Counted from the stretch's first letter, positions 1 through 10,184 are shown. The stretch: DNA of 64,000 nucleotides from Zunongwangia profunda SM-A87 (GCF_000023465.1 NC_014041.1:186001-250000), one strand, 5' to 3'. A program made the numbers and translations. The notes: generated by a model not told the origin, from the letters alone.

Positions 1-435
<435 letters not shown>

Positions 436-617
436 TCGAAAATTGTTGATTTAAAGTAAGTTAAAACATTTTTTCGTTGTCTAAAAATCAATGTTTTAGT
501 TAAAGTTTGTTTTTGGCTTTTTTTAACAGGATAAAATACGGAATTTTGCGCTCGCATTTTTGGAGTGGTTACCAAATTTGTTTTTTCATAATTTAAGTTT
601 TAGTTGGTTAATAAGAC

Positions 618-655
618 AAAAAACCTCGTCATTAATTTGATGGGGTTTTTTGTTT
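618..655 (+). terminator. Rho-independent terminator after hppD
   Basis: A 13-bp stem (618-630 with 639-651, two G-U pairs) around an 8-base AT-rich loop is followed by T-rich sequence. It lies 180 bases after the hppD stop and before the next start at 732. Confidence 0.8.
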
Positions 656-731
656 TGATACATTTGGAATAGTAATTGTAAATCTGCTTAAGGATAGATG
701 TTTAAAATATAAATATTTCAAATTTAAACCC

Positions 732-1508
732 ATGACCCACAGACTTACGATTACGATACTGCTTGTATTCTTCGCACTTACCTCTCATCAAGCTCAAAAT
801 GCCTATGATACTGGGGAGTGGTTTAAATTCAGGATACATTATGGACCTTTTAATGCGAGTTATGCTACCCTCGAGGTTACCGATGATTATTTAAATGGCA
901 CACCGGTTTATCATATAGTAGGAGAAGGTAAATCTACTGGCATGCTTCACTGGTTTTTTAAAGTTAATGATAATTACGAAACTTTCATAGATCGTAAAAA
1001 CGGGAAACCTTATAAATTCATACGGCAAATTGACGAAGGAGGGCATACCAAAGATTTAGAGATCGATTTCGATCATAGGTCCAATACCGCTTATGTTCAT
1101 GATAAAAAGCATGATAAGAAAAAGACCTATTCTACAAAGGAAAATATCCATGATATGTTGTCTGCATTTTACTATCTTCGCAGCAATATAAACGAAGATG
1201 CGCTGCAACCCGGCCACGAGATATACCTTAATCTTTTTATCGATGATGAAAATATGGATTTTAAGGTAAAGTTTTTGGGAAGGGAAGTTATAAAAACCAA
1301 GTTTGGAAAAGTAAATGCGCTAAAGTTTAGGCCTTATGTAATGGCAGGCAGAGTTTTTAAAGAGCAGGAGAGTCTTACCTTTTGGGTAAGCGACGATAAA
1401 AATAAAGTGCCTTTAAAAATTGAAGCAGATCTTGCGGTAGGATCCCTAGATGCAGATCTTGATGCTTATAAAGGTCTAAAATATCCCTTCAGGATTATTA
1501 TAGATTAG
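732..1508 (+). CDS. DUF3108 family secreted/periplasmic protein
   Basis: The 258-residue product starts with a signal peptide (hydrophobic ILLVFFALTSHQAQ, cleavage likely after the first 20 or so residues). The mature part is rich in beta strands and looks like DUF3108: it opens with the GEWFKFRIHYGPFNASYATLEV motif region, and later shows the ASKPY-like KPYKFIRQIDEGG stretch and an F.VSDDKNKVPLKIEAD segment, as in lipocalin-like envelope proteins. The exact function of DUF3108 proteins is not known. The stop codon is one base from the ATG of the tryptophan-dioxygenase-like gene, and the M23 peptidase gene follows directly, so the three are almost certainly one transcript. The family assignment is by recognition of the pattern only. 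Confidence 0.75.
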   Translation: MTHRLTITILLVFFALTSHQAQNAYDTGEWFKFRIHYGPFNASYATLEVTDDYLNGTPVYHIVGEGKSTGMLHWFFKVNDNYETFIDRKNGKPYKFIRQIDEGGHTKDLEIDFDHRSNTAYVHDKKHDKKKTYSTKENIHDMLSAFYYLRSNINEDALQPGHEIYLNLFIDDENMDFKVKFLGREVIKTKFGKVNALKFRPYVMAGRVFKEQESLTFWVSDDKNKVPLKIEADLAVGSLDADLDAYKGLKYPFRIIID

Positions 1509-1509
1509 C

Positions 1510-2475
1510 ATGGAAATTAAACCCGAAATAGCCGAAAGAATAGAATTGCTGGAAGAGAAATTCAGAAATTCGGGTCAGGATATGGGGTCTTACCTTGATG
1601 GTCTCTTATACGACCGCTATTTAACCTACTGGGATTATATAAGTTTAGATACGTTGTTAAGTCTGCAAAAGCCGGAAACTCATTTCCCAGACGAAGAGAT
1701 TTTCCTAACCTATCATCAGATAACCGAGTTATACTTTAAGCTGATTATCCACGAGCAAAAGCAGGTGATCGAAAATCCTAATTTAACCGCACCTTATTTT
1801 ATTGAAAAGCTGAATAGGATCATCCGTTATTTTAGGGTGCTTATCAATTCTTTTGATATAATGATTAAAGGAATGGAGCGAGAGCAGTTTTTAAAGTTCC
1901 GAATGGCTTTATTACCGGCAAGCGGTTTCCAGTCGGCGCAGTTTAGAATGATCGAGTTTTATTCTACTCCGGTTGAAAATCTTGTAGACCATAAGATCAG
2001 AAAGAACTTCAGTTTAAATAACTCAATCGAAGAATTATTCGAAAATATTTACTGGAAGAAAGGTGGTATAGACCTTAAAACCGGTGAGAAAACCTTAACC
2101 CTTAAACAGTTCGAAAAAAGATATACGCCCCGCTTTTTAAGGATTGCGAACGAGGTTAAGGGTAAAACCCTGTATGGCCGTTATCAGGCCCTGGCAGCTT
2201 CAGAAAAAAACAATCCAAAATTAATCGAAGCACTACGTACTTTTGATAGTAGTGTAAACGTTAACTGGTTGTTGATGCATATAGGTGCCGCATATAGACA
2301 TCTGGATCATGGAAAGAAAACGGTAAAAGCCACTGGTGGCACAAACTGGAAAGAATTTTTACCACCGGGATTTCAAAAAATATCTTTTTTTCCTGAATTG
2401 TGGAATGAAGAAGAACACGAAGAATGGGGCAAAGAATGGGTAAACCACATGTTTAATATTGAAAATAAGAATTAG
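1510..2475 (+). CDS. Tryptophan 2,3-dioxygenase family protein
   Basis: The 321-residue product resembles haem tryptophan 2,3-dioxygenases, which open the indole ring of tryptophan to N-formylkynurenine. Family motifs in order are the distal-pocket segment TYHQITELYFKLIIHEQ (residues about 76-92), the substrate-pocket segment FRMALLPASGFQSAQFR (about 132-150), and the proximal-haem region MHIGAAYRHLDHG followed by TGGTNWKEFLPP near residue 280. Together these keep the catalytic His, the Arg of FRM and a candidate proximal His. The TGGTNW variant differs from the GTGGSSG of classical enzymes, so substrate preference could differ. No kynureninase or kynurenine formamidase gene is seen nearby. 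Its position beside hppD supports a role in aromatic amino acid breakdown. Confidence 0.85.
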   Translation: MEIKPEIAERIELLEEKFRNSGQDMGSYLDGLLYDRYLTYWDYISLDTLLSLQKPETHFPDEEIFLTYHQITELYFKLIIHEQKQVIENPNLTAPYFIEKLNRIIRYFRVLINSFDIMIKGMEREQFLKFRMALLPASGFQSAQFRMIEFYSTPVENLVDHKIRKNFSLNNSIEELFENIYWKKGGIDLKTGEKTLTLKQFEKRYTPRFLRIANEVKGKTLYGRYQALAASEKNNPKLIEALRTFDSSVNVNWLLMHIGAAYRHLDHGKKTVKATGGTNWKEFLPPGFQKISFFPELWNEEEHEEWGKEWVNHMFNIENKN

Positions 2476-2478
2476 AAA

Positions 2479-3711
2479 TTGAAGAAATTTAGTTTTTTAT
2501 TCCTGCTGTTATTAGTTTTTGCGGGATGCAAGGAAGAAACAAAAGATAAAGCCGTAGCAGAAACTAAAAAGCCAGCACCCAAACCTATTGTAAAGGAATT
2601 TGGGTTTGTTCTGGACGATTTTGATGTAGTAATAGATACCATAGAGCGAGGGGATAATTTTGGATATATTCTGGATAATCACGGTGTAGATCGTGGTAAA
2701 GTTTTCGAAATTTCAGAAAAAGTAAAAGATACCTTTAACCCGGCAAGGATTACGGCGGGGAAAAAATATATAATTTTAAAAGCCAAAGATTCGGCTCATA
2801 CACCGCTTCATTTTATTTATCAGAATAATAAAATCGATTACACGGTTTTAAACATAGGCGATAGTGTTTCTGCCTATACCTCAAAAAAGCCGGTTTCTGT
2901 AAAAAGAAGGGAAGTTTCTGGAGTGATTACATCCTCTCTTTCTGAAGCCATGCAGGCACAGGGCTTAAGCAATCTGCTTGTTTATCAATTATCGGATATT
3001 TACCAGTGGAGTATCGACTTTTTTAAACTTCAAAAAGGAGATCAGTTTAAAATGATCTATCATGAAAAGTATATCGATGATACGATTTTTGCGGGAATAG
3101 AAAGTGTGGAAGCAGCAGTTTTTAAACATTCAGATCGCCCTTTTTATGCTTTCAACTATGAAACAGATTCAGTGACAGGGCAGGCTAGTTTTTATGATGA
3201 AGAAGCAAAAGCCTTGCAAAGTTTTTTCTTAAAAGCCCCGCTTAATTATAGTAGGATTTCGTCTAGATATCAAAGAAGAAGATTTCACCCGGTGCAAAAA
3301 AGATGGAAAGCACATTTGGGAACAGATTATGCCGCACCAACGGGAACACCCATAAAAACTACGGCAGACGGAGTGGTAATCGCTTCCAGCTATACCTCTG
3401 GTAACGGTAATTATGTAAAAGTAAGACATAATCAAAAATATACCACGCAATATCTTCACATGAGTAAAAGAAATGTAAGGAACGGGCAGGCGGTAAAGCA
3501 GGGAGATGTGATAGGTTTTGTTGGCAGTACCGGGCTGGCTACGGGGCCACATGTGTGTTATAGATTTTGGGTAAATGGTAAACAGGTAGATCCTTATCGC
3601 CAAAATTTACCTACAGCCAAGCAAATTGAAGATGGTAAAAAAGACGAATATTTTGCGTTTATCGAGCCGTTAAAGACAGCGCTGGATAAAATACCTTACA
3701 AGAATATCTAA
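2479..3711 (+). CDS. M23 family metallopeptidase lipoprotein with an HxC variant of the zinc motif
   Basis: The gene begins at a TTG three bases after the upstream stop; this start gives a clean lipoprotein signal (MKKFSFLFLLLLVFAGC, lipobox Cys at residue 17). The 410-residue product has a linker and LysM-like or opacity-associated N-terminal half, then a LytM/M23 peptidase domain (about residues 270-370), the fold that cuts peptide cross-links in peptidoglycan. The zinc motif HLGTD and the YLHMS segment are present. In the final HxH motif, however, the second His is Cys (GPHVCYRFW), so zinc would need to be bound by Cys or the enzyme is weak. The gene lies in a three-gene run with the DUF3108 and dioxygenase-like genes, and pgi follows 71 bases on. 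Confidence 0.85.
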   Translation: MKKFSFLFLLLLVFAGCKEETKDKAVAETKKPAPKPIVKEFGFVLDDFDVVIDTIERGDNFGYILDNHGVDRGKVFEISEKVKDTFNPARITAGKKYIILKAKDSAHTPLHFIYQNNKIDYTVLNIGDSVSAYTSKKPVSVKRREVSGVITSSLSEAMQAQGLSNLLVYQLSDIYQWSIDFFKLQKGDQFKMIYHEKYIDDTIFAGIESVEAAVFKHSDRPFYAFNYETDSVTGQASFYDEEAKALQSFFLKAPLNYSRISSRYQRRRFHPVQKRWKAHLGTDYAAPTGTPIKTTADGVVIASSYTSGNGNYVKVRHNQKYTTQYLHMSKRNVRNGQAVKQGDVIGFVGSTGLATGPHVCYRFWVNGKQVDPYRQNLPTAKQIEDGKKDEYFAFIEPLKTALDKIPYKNI

Positions 3712-3782
3712 AAACAAGATTTTTGTGTAAAATTAGGTGGGTTTCTCTACTAAATTTTCGCAACGCAATAAAAAATTGAAAA

Positions 3783-5414
3783 ATGAAGAATATAAATCCA
3801 ACCAAAACCGAAGCCTGGAAAAAATTAGAAGCTCATTATAATGAGACGAAAGACCAGTCTTTAAAATCGTTATTTGAAAACGATAGTGAGCGCGCTGCAA
3901 AATTCACCACCAAGTGGGAAGATTTTTATGTAGACTTCAGTAAAAATAAAATTACCGAAGAAACAAAATCACTTCTTATCGATCTTGCTAATGAATGTGG
4001 GTTAAAAGAAGCTATGGATGCTTATTTTGGAGGCGAGGCTATTAATAAGACTGAAGGCCGACCTGTTTTACATACTGCTTTACGCGCTTCTAAAAATGCC
4101 GATATTAAAGTAGACGGTGAAAATGTAATGAATGAGGTTGAAGAGGTTAAGGCAAAAATAAAAGCTTTTTCTTCTGAAGTTATTCAGGGTATTACAAAAG
4201 GATATACCGGAAGAAATTTTACTGATATTGTAAATATTGGTATTGGAGGTTCAGATCTTGGGCCGGTAATGGTAACTGAAGCTTTGGAGTTTTACAAAAA
4301 CCATCTAAATGTTCATTTTGTTTCGAATGTTGATGGTGATCACGTACATGAAACTATAAAGGATCTTAATCCAGAAACTACGTTGTTTGTTATTGTTTCT
4401 AAATCATTTACCACTCAGGAAACCTTAACCAATGCAACTACGATTAGAAACTGGTTTATGAAAACAGCTCCAGAAGATGAGGTTTCTAAACATTTTATTG
4501 CGGTTTCCAGTAACGTGGCCAAAGTAAAAGAATTTGGAATCGACGAGAATAATATTTTCCCAATGTGGGATTGGGTTGGTGGTCGCTTCTCACTTTGGAG
4601 TGCGGTAGGACTTTCTATAAGTTTAGCGATTGGTTATCCAAATTTTGACGCTTTATTAAGTGGAGCGCAAAAAATGGATGAGCATTTTAAAGAAACAGCA
4701 TTCGAAAATAATATTCCTGTATTAGCCGGGTTGTTAAGCGTATGGTATAATAATTTTTATAAGGCAGAAAGCGAAGCAGTAATTCCTTATTCTCAATACC
4801 TGCATAGATTGCCGGCTTATTTGCAGCAGGCAGTTATGGAGAGTAACGGTAAAAGTACCGACCGTAATGGAGATAAAGTAGATTATCAAACCGGGGCGAT
4901 TATTTGGGGAGAACCAGGAACAAATTCGCAACATGCATTTTTCCAGTTAATACATCAGGGCACCAAATTGATTCCGGCAGATTTTATAGGATATAAAGTG
5001 TCTTTATTTGACGATAAAGATCATCATTATAAACTAATGGCCAATTTCTTTGCACAAACAGAAGCTTTGCTTCAGGGAAAAACCGAAGATGAGGTTCGAG
5101 AAGAATTATCTTCTAAAGGAATGAGTGAAGATGAAATAAAAGAATTGCTACCTTTTAAATTATTTGATGGAGATAAGCCAACGACATCTTTTCTTATCGA
5201 TAAACTAACACCTGAAAGTTTAGGGAAGTTAGTAGCGATGTACGAACATAAGATTTTTGTGCAGGGTGTTATCTGGAATATCTTTAGTTACGACCAATGG
5301 GGAGTTGAATTAGGAAAGCAATTAGCAAGTACTATTTTAAATGATATGGATAGTAAAGCGATAGAAAACCATGATTCTTCAACAAGTAGTTTACTAAAGG
5401 TTTTCTTAGGATAG
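3783..5414 (+). CDS. pgi: Glucose-6-phosphate isomerase
   Basis: The 543-residue protein is a full-length glucose-6-phosphate isomerase, the cytosolic enzyme that interconverts glucose-6-phosphate and fructose-6-phosphate in glycolysis and gluconeogenesis. Both sugar-isomerase domains are present. Clear family motifs are [35 protein letters not shown] (phosphate-binding Ser/Thr loop), [33 protein letters not shown] (catalytic Glu and His region), and a C-terminal Lys region near QWGVELGK. The ATG start is supported by the conserved N-terminal region ([14 protein letters not shown]). The gene is followed by a strong terminator. Confidence 0.98.
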   Translation: MKNINPTKTEAWKKLEAHYNETKDQSLKSLFENDSERAAKFTTKWEDFYVDFSKNKITEETKSLLIDLANECGLKEAMDAYFGGEAINKTEGRPVLHTALRASKNADIKVDGENVMNEVEEVKAKIKAFSSEVIQGITKGYTGRNFTDIVNIGIGGSDLGPVMVTEALEFYKNHLNVHFVSNVDGDHVHETIKDLNPETTLFVIVSKSFTTQETLTNATTIRNWFMKTAPEDEVSKHFIAVSSNVAKVKEFGIDENNIFPMWDWVGGRFSLWSAVGLSISLAIGYPNFDALLSGAQKMDEHFKETAFENNIPVLAGLLSVWYNNFYKAESEAVIPYSQYLHRLPAYLQQAVMESNGKSTDRNGDKVDYQTGAIIWGEPGTNSQHAFFQLIHQGTKLIPADFIGYKVSLFDDKDHHYKLMANFFAQTEALLQGKTEDEVREELSSKGMSEDEIKELLPFKLFDGDKPTTSFLIDKLTPESLGKLVAMYEHKIFVQGVIWNIFSYDQWGVELGKQLASTILNDMDSKAIENHDSSTSSLLKVFLG

Positions 5415-5440
5415 TAATTTAACATTTTTTAAGATAATTT

Positions 5441-5470
5441 AAAAAGCACCTCGTTTTGAGGTGCTTTTTT
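5441..5470 (+). terminator. Rho-independent terminator of pgi
   Basis: A perfect 12-bp stem (AAAAAGCACCTC paired with its complement) with a short GTTT-type loop runs into a T tract, 27 bases after the pgi stop. Confidence 0.93.
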
Positions 5471-5704
5471 GTTTTAATATTGGATTGCTGAGTAGGTCAT
5501 TATTATAAATCACAGAAGTCTTATGAATACCTTAAAAACATCATTGTTTAATCACTAAATTCTCATTAAAGTTTAGTTAAAATTTATATTAAAATAAAAA
5601 TAAGATAAAACTAAATATGAGTTAAAAACTTTTAGTCTCTCAATTTCAGAGGTTTGAAAAAAGTTTTAGTTTTGGCGAGCAAATTGGTGTTAAATATTGA
5701 ATCC
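5471..5704. other. AT-rich intergenic region, no gene seen
   Basis: This gap between the pgi terminator and the TonB receptor promoter is very AT-rich. No open frame of convincing length, RNA gene or repeat was recognised in it. The control sites lie at its right-hand edge. Confidence 0.5.
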
Positions 5705-5719
5705 TTAACATTACGTTAA
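5705..5719. promoter_or_regulatory. Operator-like palindrome TTAAC-N5-GTTAA
   Basis: A perfect inverted repeat, TTAAC then ATTAC then GTTAA, lies two bases upstream of the candidate -33 element of the TonB receptor gene. The position suits a regulator site, but the protein that would bind it is unknown. Confidence 0.4.
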
Positions 5720-5721
5720 AG

Positions 5722-5749
5722 TTGGATTTTGGAATAATAACTTCATTTG
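5722..5749 (+). promoter_or_regulatory. Candidate Bacteroidota promoter for the first TonB receptor
   Basis: TTG at 5722-5724 and TTCATTTG at 5742-5749 (seven of eight to TAnnTTTG) are separated by 17 bases. The start codon is 35 bases downstream. The spacing is slightly short, so this is moderate evidence. Confidence 0.45.
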
Positions 5750-5784
5750 CGTCGAACTAAAATCAAATCAAACAAATTTTACAC

Positions 5785-8337
5785 ATGAGGAAATTATTAG
5801 CTTTAGCGTTGTTTTTTGCAACGGCTACAATTTTTGCTCAGGGGACTATTACCGGTACGGTAATAGATTCTGAAATGGATGGCCCGCTACCGGGGGCAAA
5901 CGTAATGGTAGTAGGTTCTAAGACTGGTACTACAACCGACTTTGATGGAAATTTTTCATTAGAGGTAAAAAGCTCTACAGGAACTTTAGAAGTGAGTTTT
6001 GTTGGGTTTAAAACTAAACAAGTGCAGTTTAGCCTTTCAGGAGGATCCCAGGATTTAGGCGAAATTGTTTTAGAGGCAGATGACAATGCTTTAGATGAAA
6101 TTGTGATTACCAGCTTCTCTTTAGCAATTGACAGAAAAACACCTGTTGCAGTTTCTACAGTAAAAGCTGAAACAATCGAAACTAAATTAGGAAACCAGGA
6201 ATTTCCTGAAATTCTGAAAACTACACCAGGTGTATATGTGACTAAACAAGGTGGTGGCTTTGGAGATGCCGACATAAGAATGCGTGGGTTTAATTCAGAA
6301 AACATTGCAGTAATGATTAACGGTGTACCGGTAAATGACATGGAAAATGGTCGTGTTTACTGGAGTAACTGGGCAGGACTTTCTGATGTTACCAGAACAA
6401 TGCAAACTCAGAGAGGTTTGGGAGCAGCTAAAGTTGCAGTGCCTTCTATTGGAGGAACTATCAATATTGTAACCAAGTCTACAGATGCGAAAAAGGGAGG
6501 GAGTGTTATAGCTTCTACTGGTAATGATGGTTTACAAAAATTTGGTGCTACTGTGTCTACAGGTAAAACTGAAAATGGATGGGCAGCTACTATTTCCGCT
6601 TCAAAAATTAGTGGTAGAAGATTTGCAGATGGTCTTGAATTCGAAGGGTATAATTACTTTGTGAATATTGCAAAAGAGATTAATGAAAATCATGAACTTT
6701 CATTGACTGCTTTTGGAGCGCCTCAGCGTCACGGGCAAAGAGAAACTTTACATCCTATAGAGGATTATCAAAGAAGTAGTAGAGGTATAAAATTTAATAG
6801 TGACTGGGGCTATAGAAATGGTCAGGTAGTTAATGTACAGGATAATTTTTATCACAAGCCACAAATTTCTTTAAATCACTATTGGACGATAAGTGATAAA
6901 ACAGAATTATCTACAGCTGCTTATGTTTCCTTTGGAACTGGTGGTGGCGGTGGTTATACTGGTAATGCTGATCTTCGTAGTGTAGATTCAGATTATAGAC
7001 CAGCTCCATATCTGCCCTTAAATTTAGATCGTGTAGTAAGTGAAAATGCTGCTAATGGAGCAGACGGGTCAGAAACTATTTTATATGATTCAAGAAACGA
7101 TCATTTTTGGACAGGCTTGCTTTCTACAGTTTCCACTGAAGTTGGAGAAGGATGGGATTTAGTAGGAGGTATAGATTTAAGATATTATAAAGGAAGACAC
7201 TTCCAGGAAGTAAAGGATCTTTTAGGAGGCCAATACTGGGCTGATGACTCTAATGTAAATGATCCTAATAGGTCTACAAAAGAAGGAGATAAAATTAATT
7301 ATTATAATGATGGTCTAGTACTTTGGGAAGGTGGATTTGCACAAGCAGAGTATTCTAACGATCTTGTTTCTGCTTTTGTGTCATTAAATGCTTCTAATAC
7401 TTCTTATAAAAGAATAGATTATTTTAGATATGCAGATGATGGTCCTGATAAGGAAACAGATTGGATAAATTTTTTCTCTTACGGAGCTAAAGGAGGTGCG
7501 AATTTTAATTTAGACGACAACCACAAAGTTTTTGGGAATGTAGGTTATTTTGAAAGAGCACCATTTTTTAATACGGTTTTCTTAAATAATAGGAATATTG
7601 CAAATGACGATGCAGAAAACCAAAAGATTTTCAGTGCTGAATTAGGTTATGGGTTTAGAAATCAGAATCTTCGAGTTGACTTTAACCTTTATAGAACAGC
7701 TTGGAAAGATAAAACTTTAGCGAGATCTTTTGTTCAGGGCAATCAACAAATTTTTGCTAATATTTTAGGAGTTGATGCGTTGCATCAGGGTATTGAGCTA
7801 GAGTTTGAATATAAGGCCACAGATAGGCTTAACATAACAGGTATGATGTCTTTAGGTGACTGGAAATGGGACAATAATATTGACAATGTTGATATTTTAG
7901 CTGAAGATGGAACTACGGTCTTAGGAACAATTAATGTTGCTATAGATGGGGTAGAAGTTGGTAATTCGGCTCAAACTACAGCAGCATTAGGTCTTAATTA
8001 TGAGGTGTTTCCTAGTACATTTTTAAGAGGTGATTTCACTTATTATGATCGTTATTTTGCAGATTTCGACCCTACTGTTAGAGATTCTGTTGATTTGCAA
8101 GGACCATTTGAATTGCCTGATGTAGGATTGTTAGATTTAGGTTTAACACATAAATTCGAGTTTGGATCTTTTGATGCTACTATCAATGCGAATGTATTTA
8201 ACGTATTAGATACTGAATATATTTCTGATGCAAGAGAAGGAAATGTAAAAGACCCTGATTATAGAGGGCTTGTTGATTCTAATGTATGGTATGGTTTTGG
8301 ACGTACCTATAGTGTAGGTGCTAAAATTAACTTCTAA
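5785..8337 (+). CDS. TonB-dependent receptor with carboxypeptidase-regulatory-like domain (first of a related pair)
   Basis: The 850-residue protein is an outer-membrane TonB-dependent transporter. It has a signal peptide (MRKLLALALFFATATIFAQG), a carboxypeptidase-regulatory-like domain (about residues 20-100, TGTVIDSEMDGPLPGANV then TTTDFDGNFSLEV), a plug domain (about 115-235, PEILKTTPGVYVTKQGGG, RMRGFNSENIAVMING) and a 22-strand-type barrel ending in aromatic-rich VGAKINF. It has no STN signalling domain and no paired SusD. The plug signature NGRVYWSNWAGLSDV is shared with the receptor at 13484, so the two look paralogous. A lipoprotein gene starts 11 bases after the stop and an endonuclease I gene follows. 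Substrate is unknown; the neighbours suggest nucleic acid fragments. Confidence 0.92.
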   Translation: MRKLLALALFFATATIFAQGTITGTVIDSEMDGPLPGANVMVVGSKTGTTTDFDGNFSLEVKSSTGTLEVSFVGFKTKQVQFSLSGGSQDLGEIVLEADDNALDEIVITSFSLAIDRKTPVAVSTVKAETIETKLGNQEFPEILKTTPGVYVTKQGGGFGDADIRMRGFNSENIAVMINGVPVNDMENGRVYWSNWAGLSDVTRTMQTQRGLGAAKVAVPSIGGTINIVTKSTDAKKGGSVIASTGNDGLQKFGATVSTGKTENGWAATISASKISGRRFADGLEFEGYNYFVNIAKEINENHELSLTAFGAPQRHGQRETLHPIEDYQRSSRGIKFNSDWGYRNGQVVNVQDNFYHKPQISLNHYWTISDKTELSTAAYVSFGTGGGGGYTGNADLRSVDSDYRPAPYLPLNLDRVVSENAANGADGSETILYDSRNDHFWTGLLSTVSTEVGEGWDLVGGIDLRYYKGRHFQEVKDLLGGQYWADDSNVNDPNRSTKEGDKINYYNDGLVLWEGGFAQAEYSNDLVSAFVSLNASNTSYKRIDYFRYADDGPDKETDWINFFSYGAKGGANFNLDDNHKVFGNVGYFERAPFFNTVFLNNRNIANDDAENQKIFSAELGYGFRNQNLRVDFNLYRTAWKDKTLARSFVQGNQQIFANILGVDALHQGIELEFEYKATDRLNITGMMSLGDWKWDNNIDNVDILAEDGTTVLGTINVAIDGVEVGNSAQTTAALGLNYEVFPSTFLRGDFTYYDRYFADFDPTVRDSVDLQGPFELPDVGLLDLGLTHKFEFGSFDATINANVFNVLDTEYISDAREGNVKDPDYRGLVDSNVWYGFGRTYSVGAKINF

Positions 8338-8347
8338 AAATTTGACA

Positions 8348-10063
8348 ATGAAAAAAATATATATATTACTACTACTTTTTATTGGAGCAACTTTAATTGG
8401 TTGTGATCCAATGGATGATATACATGAGCAGGTCAACGACCAAATTGATTCTGAAGGTGCTTTGGCAGATAAATCAATTGTATTAACTGAAGATGATTAT
8501 GGTTTTTTAGGTCTTAGTTTTCCAAATTTTAACAGTGAGGATGATGCCAGATTACTCATTCCAGACTTACTTTCTGAGCGATATCCTTACTATGGTAAAA
8601 ATTCATCTATAAATGTCATTTACGATATTTATGATCCTATTCGGGTGAAGCTTTATGAAGTTACCTCTCAGGATTATAGTGCAATAGGTTTAGAAGAAGG
8701 TTATTTTACTAGCTCTTCGCAGGTTTATGAAGCTTTAGGTGAGATTTTTCCTCAAGCTGAAAGTGGCGATTATGTAGATTTACAATATAGAACTGTGGCC
8801 GAGGAAATTCCTTATGAAATTAATGCTGAAGATTTTGATTTAATAGGAGAGAAGTTAGGAAGTGATTATCCAGATGCGGCACCAAGTGCTGCTCAGTACA
8901 GTAATTTCGATAGGCGTGAAGGGCGCGATGCCTACTGGGATAATGATATGATTCTTGAAGCAATAAATGTGGTACTAGAAGACAATTTTGAAGATGTTAC
9001 TAATCAAATTTATAACGTTTCATATGCGATTTATGATGGAAGTGCTGGAACAGAAAGTATGACCGTGCAATTTAATGGAAATGAGTATGTAGCTTTTGGA
9101 GGAACTTCATACCAAATTAGTGCTTCTGATTTTGATGAGATAGGAAGCGAATTTGCTGAAAAGTTTCCAGATCCCGCTTCTAATGCCGCTGATTACAGTA
9201 ATTTCGATAGGAGAGATGGCAGGGATACTCAATGGACAGATGCAATGATCCTTGAAGCGGTTGATTTTCTTTTAAATCAACAGTTTCCTAATGCTACAGA
9301 TGGCTCTAAGTTTGCTGTAACTTACGCTGTTTATACTGGTTCAGCTGGTACAGAAGTTATAAATGTTGTAAAAACAGATGGTGCTTACGTTATAGATTCA
9401 AATGCCTCTACTGCTACAATTACTACTAGAAATGTATATGCTTACACTAACGGTTCATGGGGTAGACCATTTACTTTAGATATGGAAGATTATGAAGCAA
9501 TGGGACAAAGTTACCCTAACTTCTCTAACGAAGATCAAGCCTTATATAGAATAGGTATTTATCTGGGAATGCAATATCCGTATGCAGAAGAAGGAGATGT
9601 AACTGCCGTTGCTTATGATTTATATAGTTCAGGTGAAACTTCAACAGAGTATGTAAATTATATTTTCGAAGATGGAGAATTTAACGTGGTACCTTCCACA
9701 AGGACAGCTTCTTTACAATTTGGATTAAATGATGAAGGAGTATGGGTTCCAGATAATACCATACGTTATACGCTTACCGGAAACGATTTTGCAACTATAG
9801 CTAGTGCTTTACAGGATAAATATCCTGATCCTGTGAGCAGCATGTTGCGTTATAACAACTTCGACACTAGATCTGACAATGGGGCGTATTGGAGTCCAGA
9901 TATGATTTTAGAAGCTACACGTATTGTACTTAATAACATGGCTCCTAATGCTGAGGTTGGTCAGAAGTACGTTGTAACTTATGCCGTTTATGATGGTTCA
10001 AATACTACAAATAGTATTAGCTTGATTAAAAATGAAGCTGGAGAATGGGTTATTAATGAATAA
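8348..10063 (+). CDS. Surface lipoprotein built from internal repeats, unknown function
   Basis: I chose the ATG at 8348 because it gives a lipoprotein signal (MKKIYILLLLFIGATLIGC, Cys19); an in-frame ATG at 8318 overlaps the receptor gene and would spoil it. The 571-residue acidic protein is built of repeats. One unit type is seen three times and carries the core YSNFDRR.GRD..W..DMILEA followed by a Y.V.YA.YDGSAGTE strand segment. A second type is seen at least twice, with a SFPNFNSEDDA or SYPNFSNEDQA core followed by YPYA and a YDLY strand. I do not recognise a named family. Being 11 bases after the receptor gene and ahead of a terminator, it probably works with the receptor as a ligand-binding surface partner, in the role SusD has elsewhere. 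That role is inference. Confidence 0.8.
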   Translation: MKKIYILLLLFIGATLIGCDPMDDIHEQVNDQIDSEGALADKSIVLTEDDYGFLGLSFPNFNSEDDARLLIPDLLSERYPYYGKNSSINVIYDIYDPIRVKLYEVTSQDYSAIGLEEGYFTSSSQVYEALGEIFPQAESGDYVDLQYRTVAEEIPYEINAEDFDLIGEKLGSDYPDAAPSAAQYSNFDRREGRDAYWDNDMILEAINVVLEDNFEDVTNQIYNVSYAIYDGSAGTESMTVQFNGNEYVAFGGTSYQISASDFDEIGSEFAEKFPDPASNAADYSNFDRRDGRDTQWTDAMILEAVDFLLNQQFPNATDGSKFAVTYAVYTGSAGTEVINVVKTDGAYVIDSNASTATITTRNVYAYTNGSWGRPFTLDMEDYEAMGQSYPNFSNEDQALYRIGIYLGMQYPYAEEGDVTAVAYDLYSSGETSTEYVNYIFEDGEFNVVPSTRTASLQFGLNDEGVWVPDNTIRYTLTGNDFATIASALQDKYPDPVSSMLRYNNFDTRSDNGAYWSPDMILEATRIVLNNMAPNAEVGQKYVVTYAVYDGSNTTNSISLIKNEAGEWVINE

Positions 10064-10084
10064 TCTGAATTCTTAGAATTTTTT

Positions 10085-10121
10085 AAAACCTTCTGTATTA
10101 ATACAGAAGGTTTTATTTTTT
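10085..10121 (+). terminator. Rho-independent terminator after the repeat lipoprotein
   Basis: A near-perfect 30-base palindrome (AAAACCTTCTGTATT and its complement) is followed by a T-rich tract, 22 bases after the stop. It separates the receptor-lipoprotein pair from the nuclease gene. Confidence 0.88.
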
Positions 10122-10184
10122 AAAGCTCTTTTATTTAAGATATTTGTAATACTAGAATCAAATTAGAATATAAATCAAGAATTA

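Noticed and set aside
3229..3603. 124-residue open frame on the minus strand inside the M23 gene
   Set aside because: It is antisense to a gene with clear motifs and shows no family resemblance or signal of its own.
5838..6341. 167-residue open frame opposite the first TonB receptor
   Set aside because: It mirrors the coding bias of the receptor gene on the other strand and has no motif.
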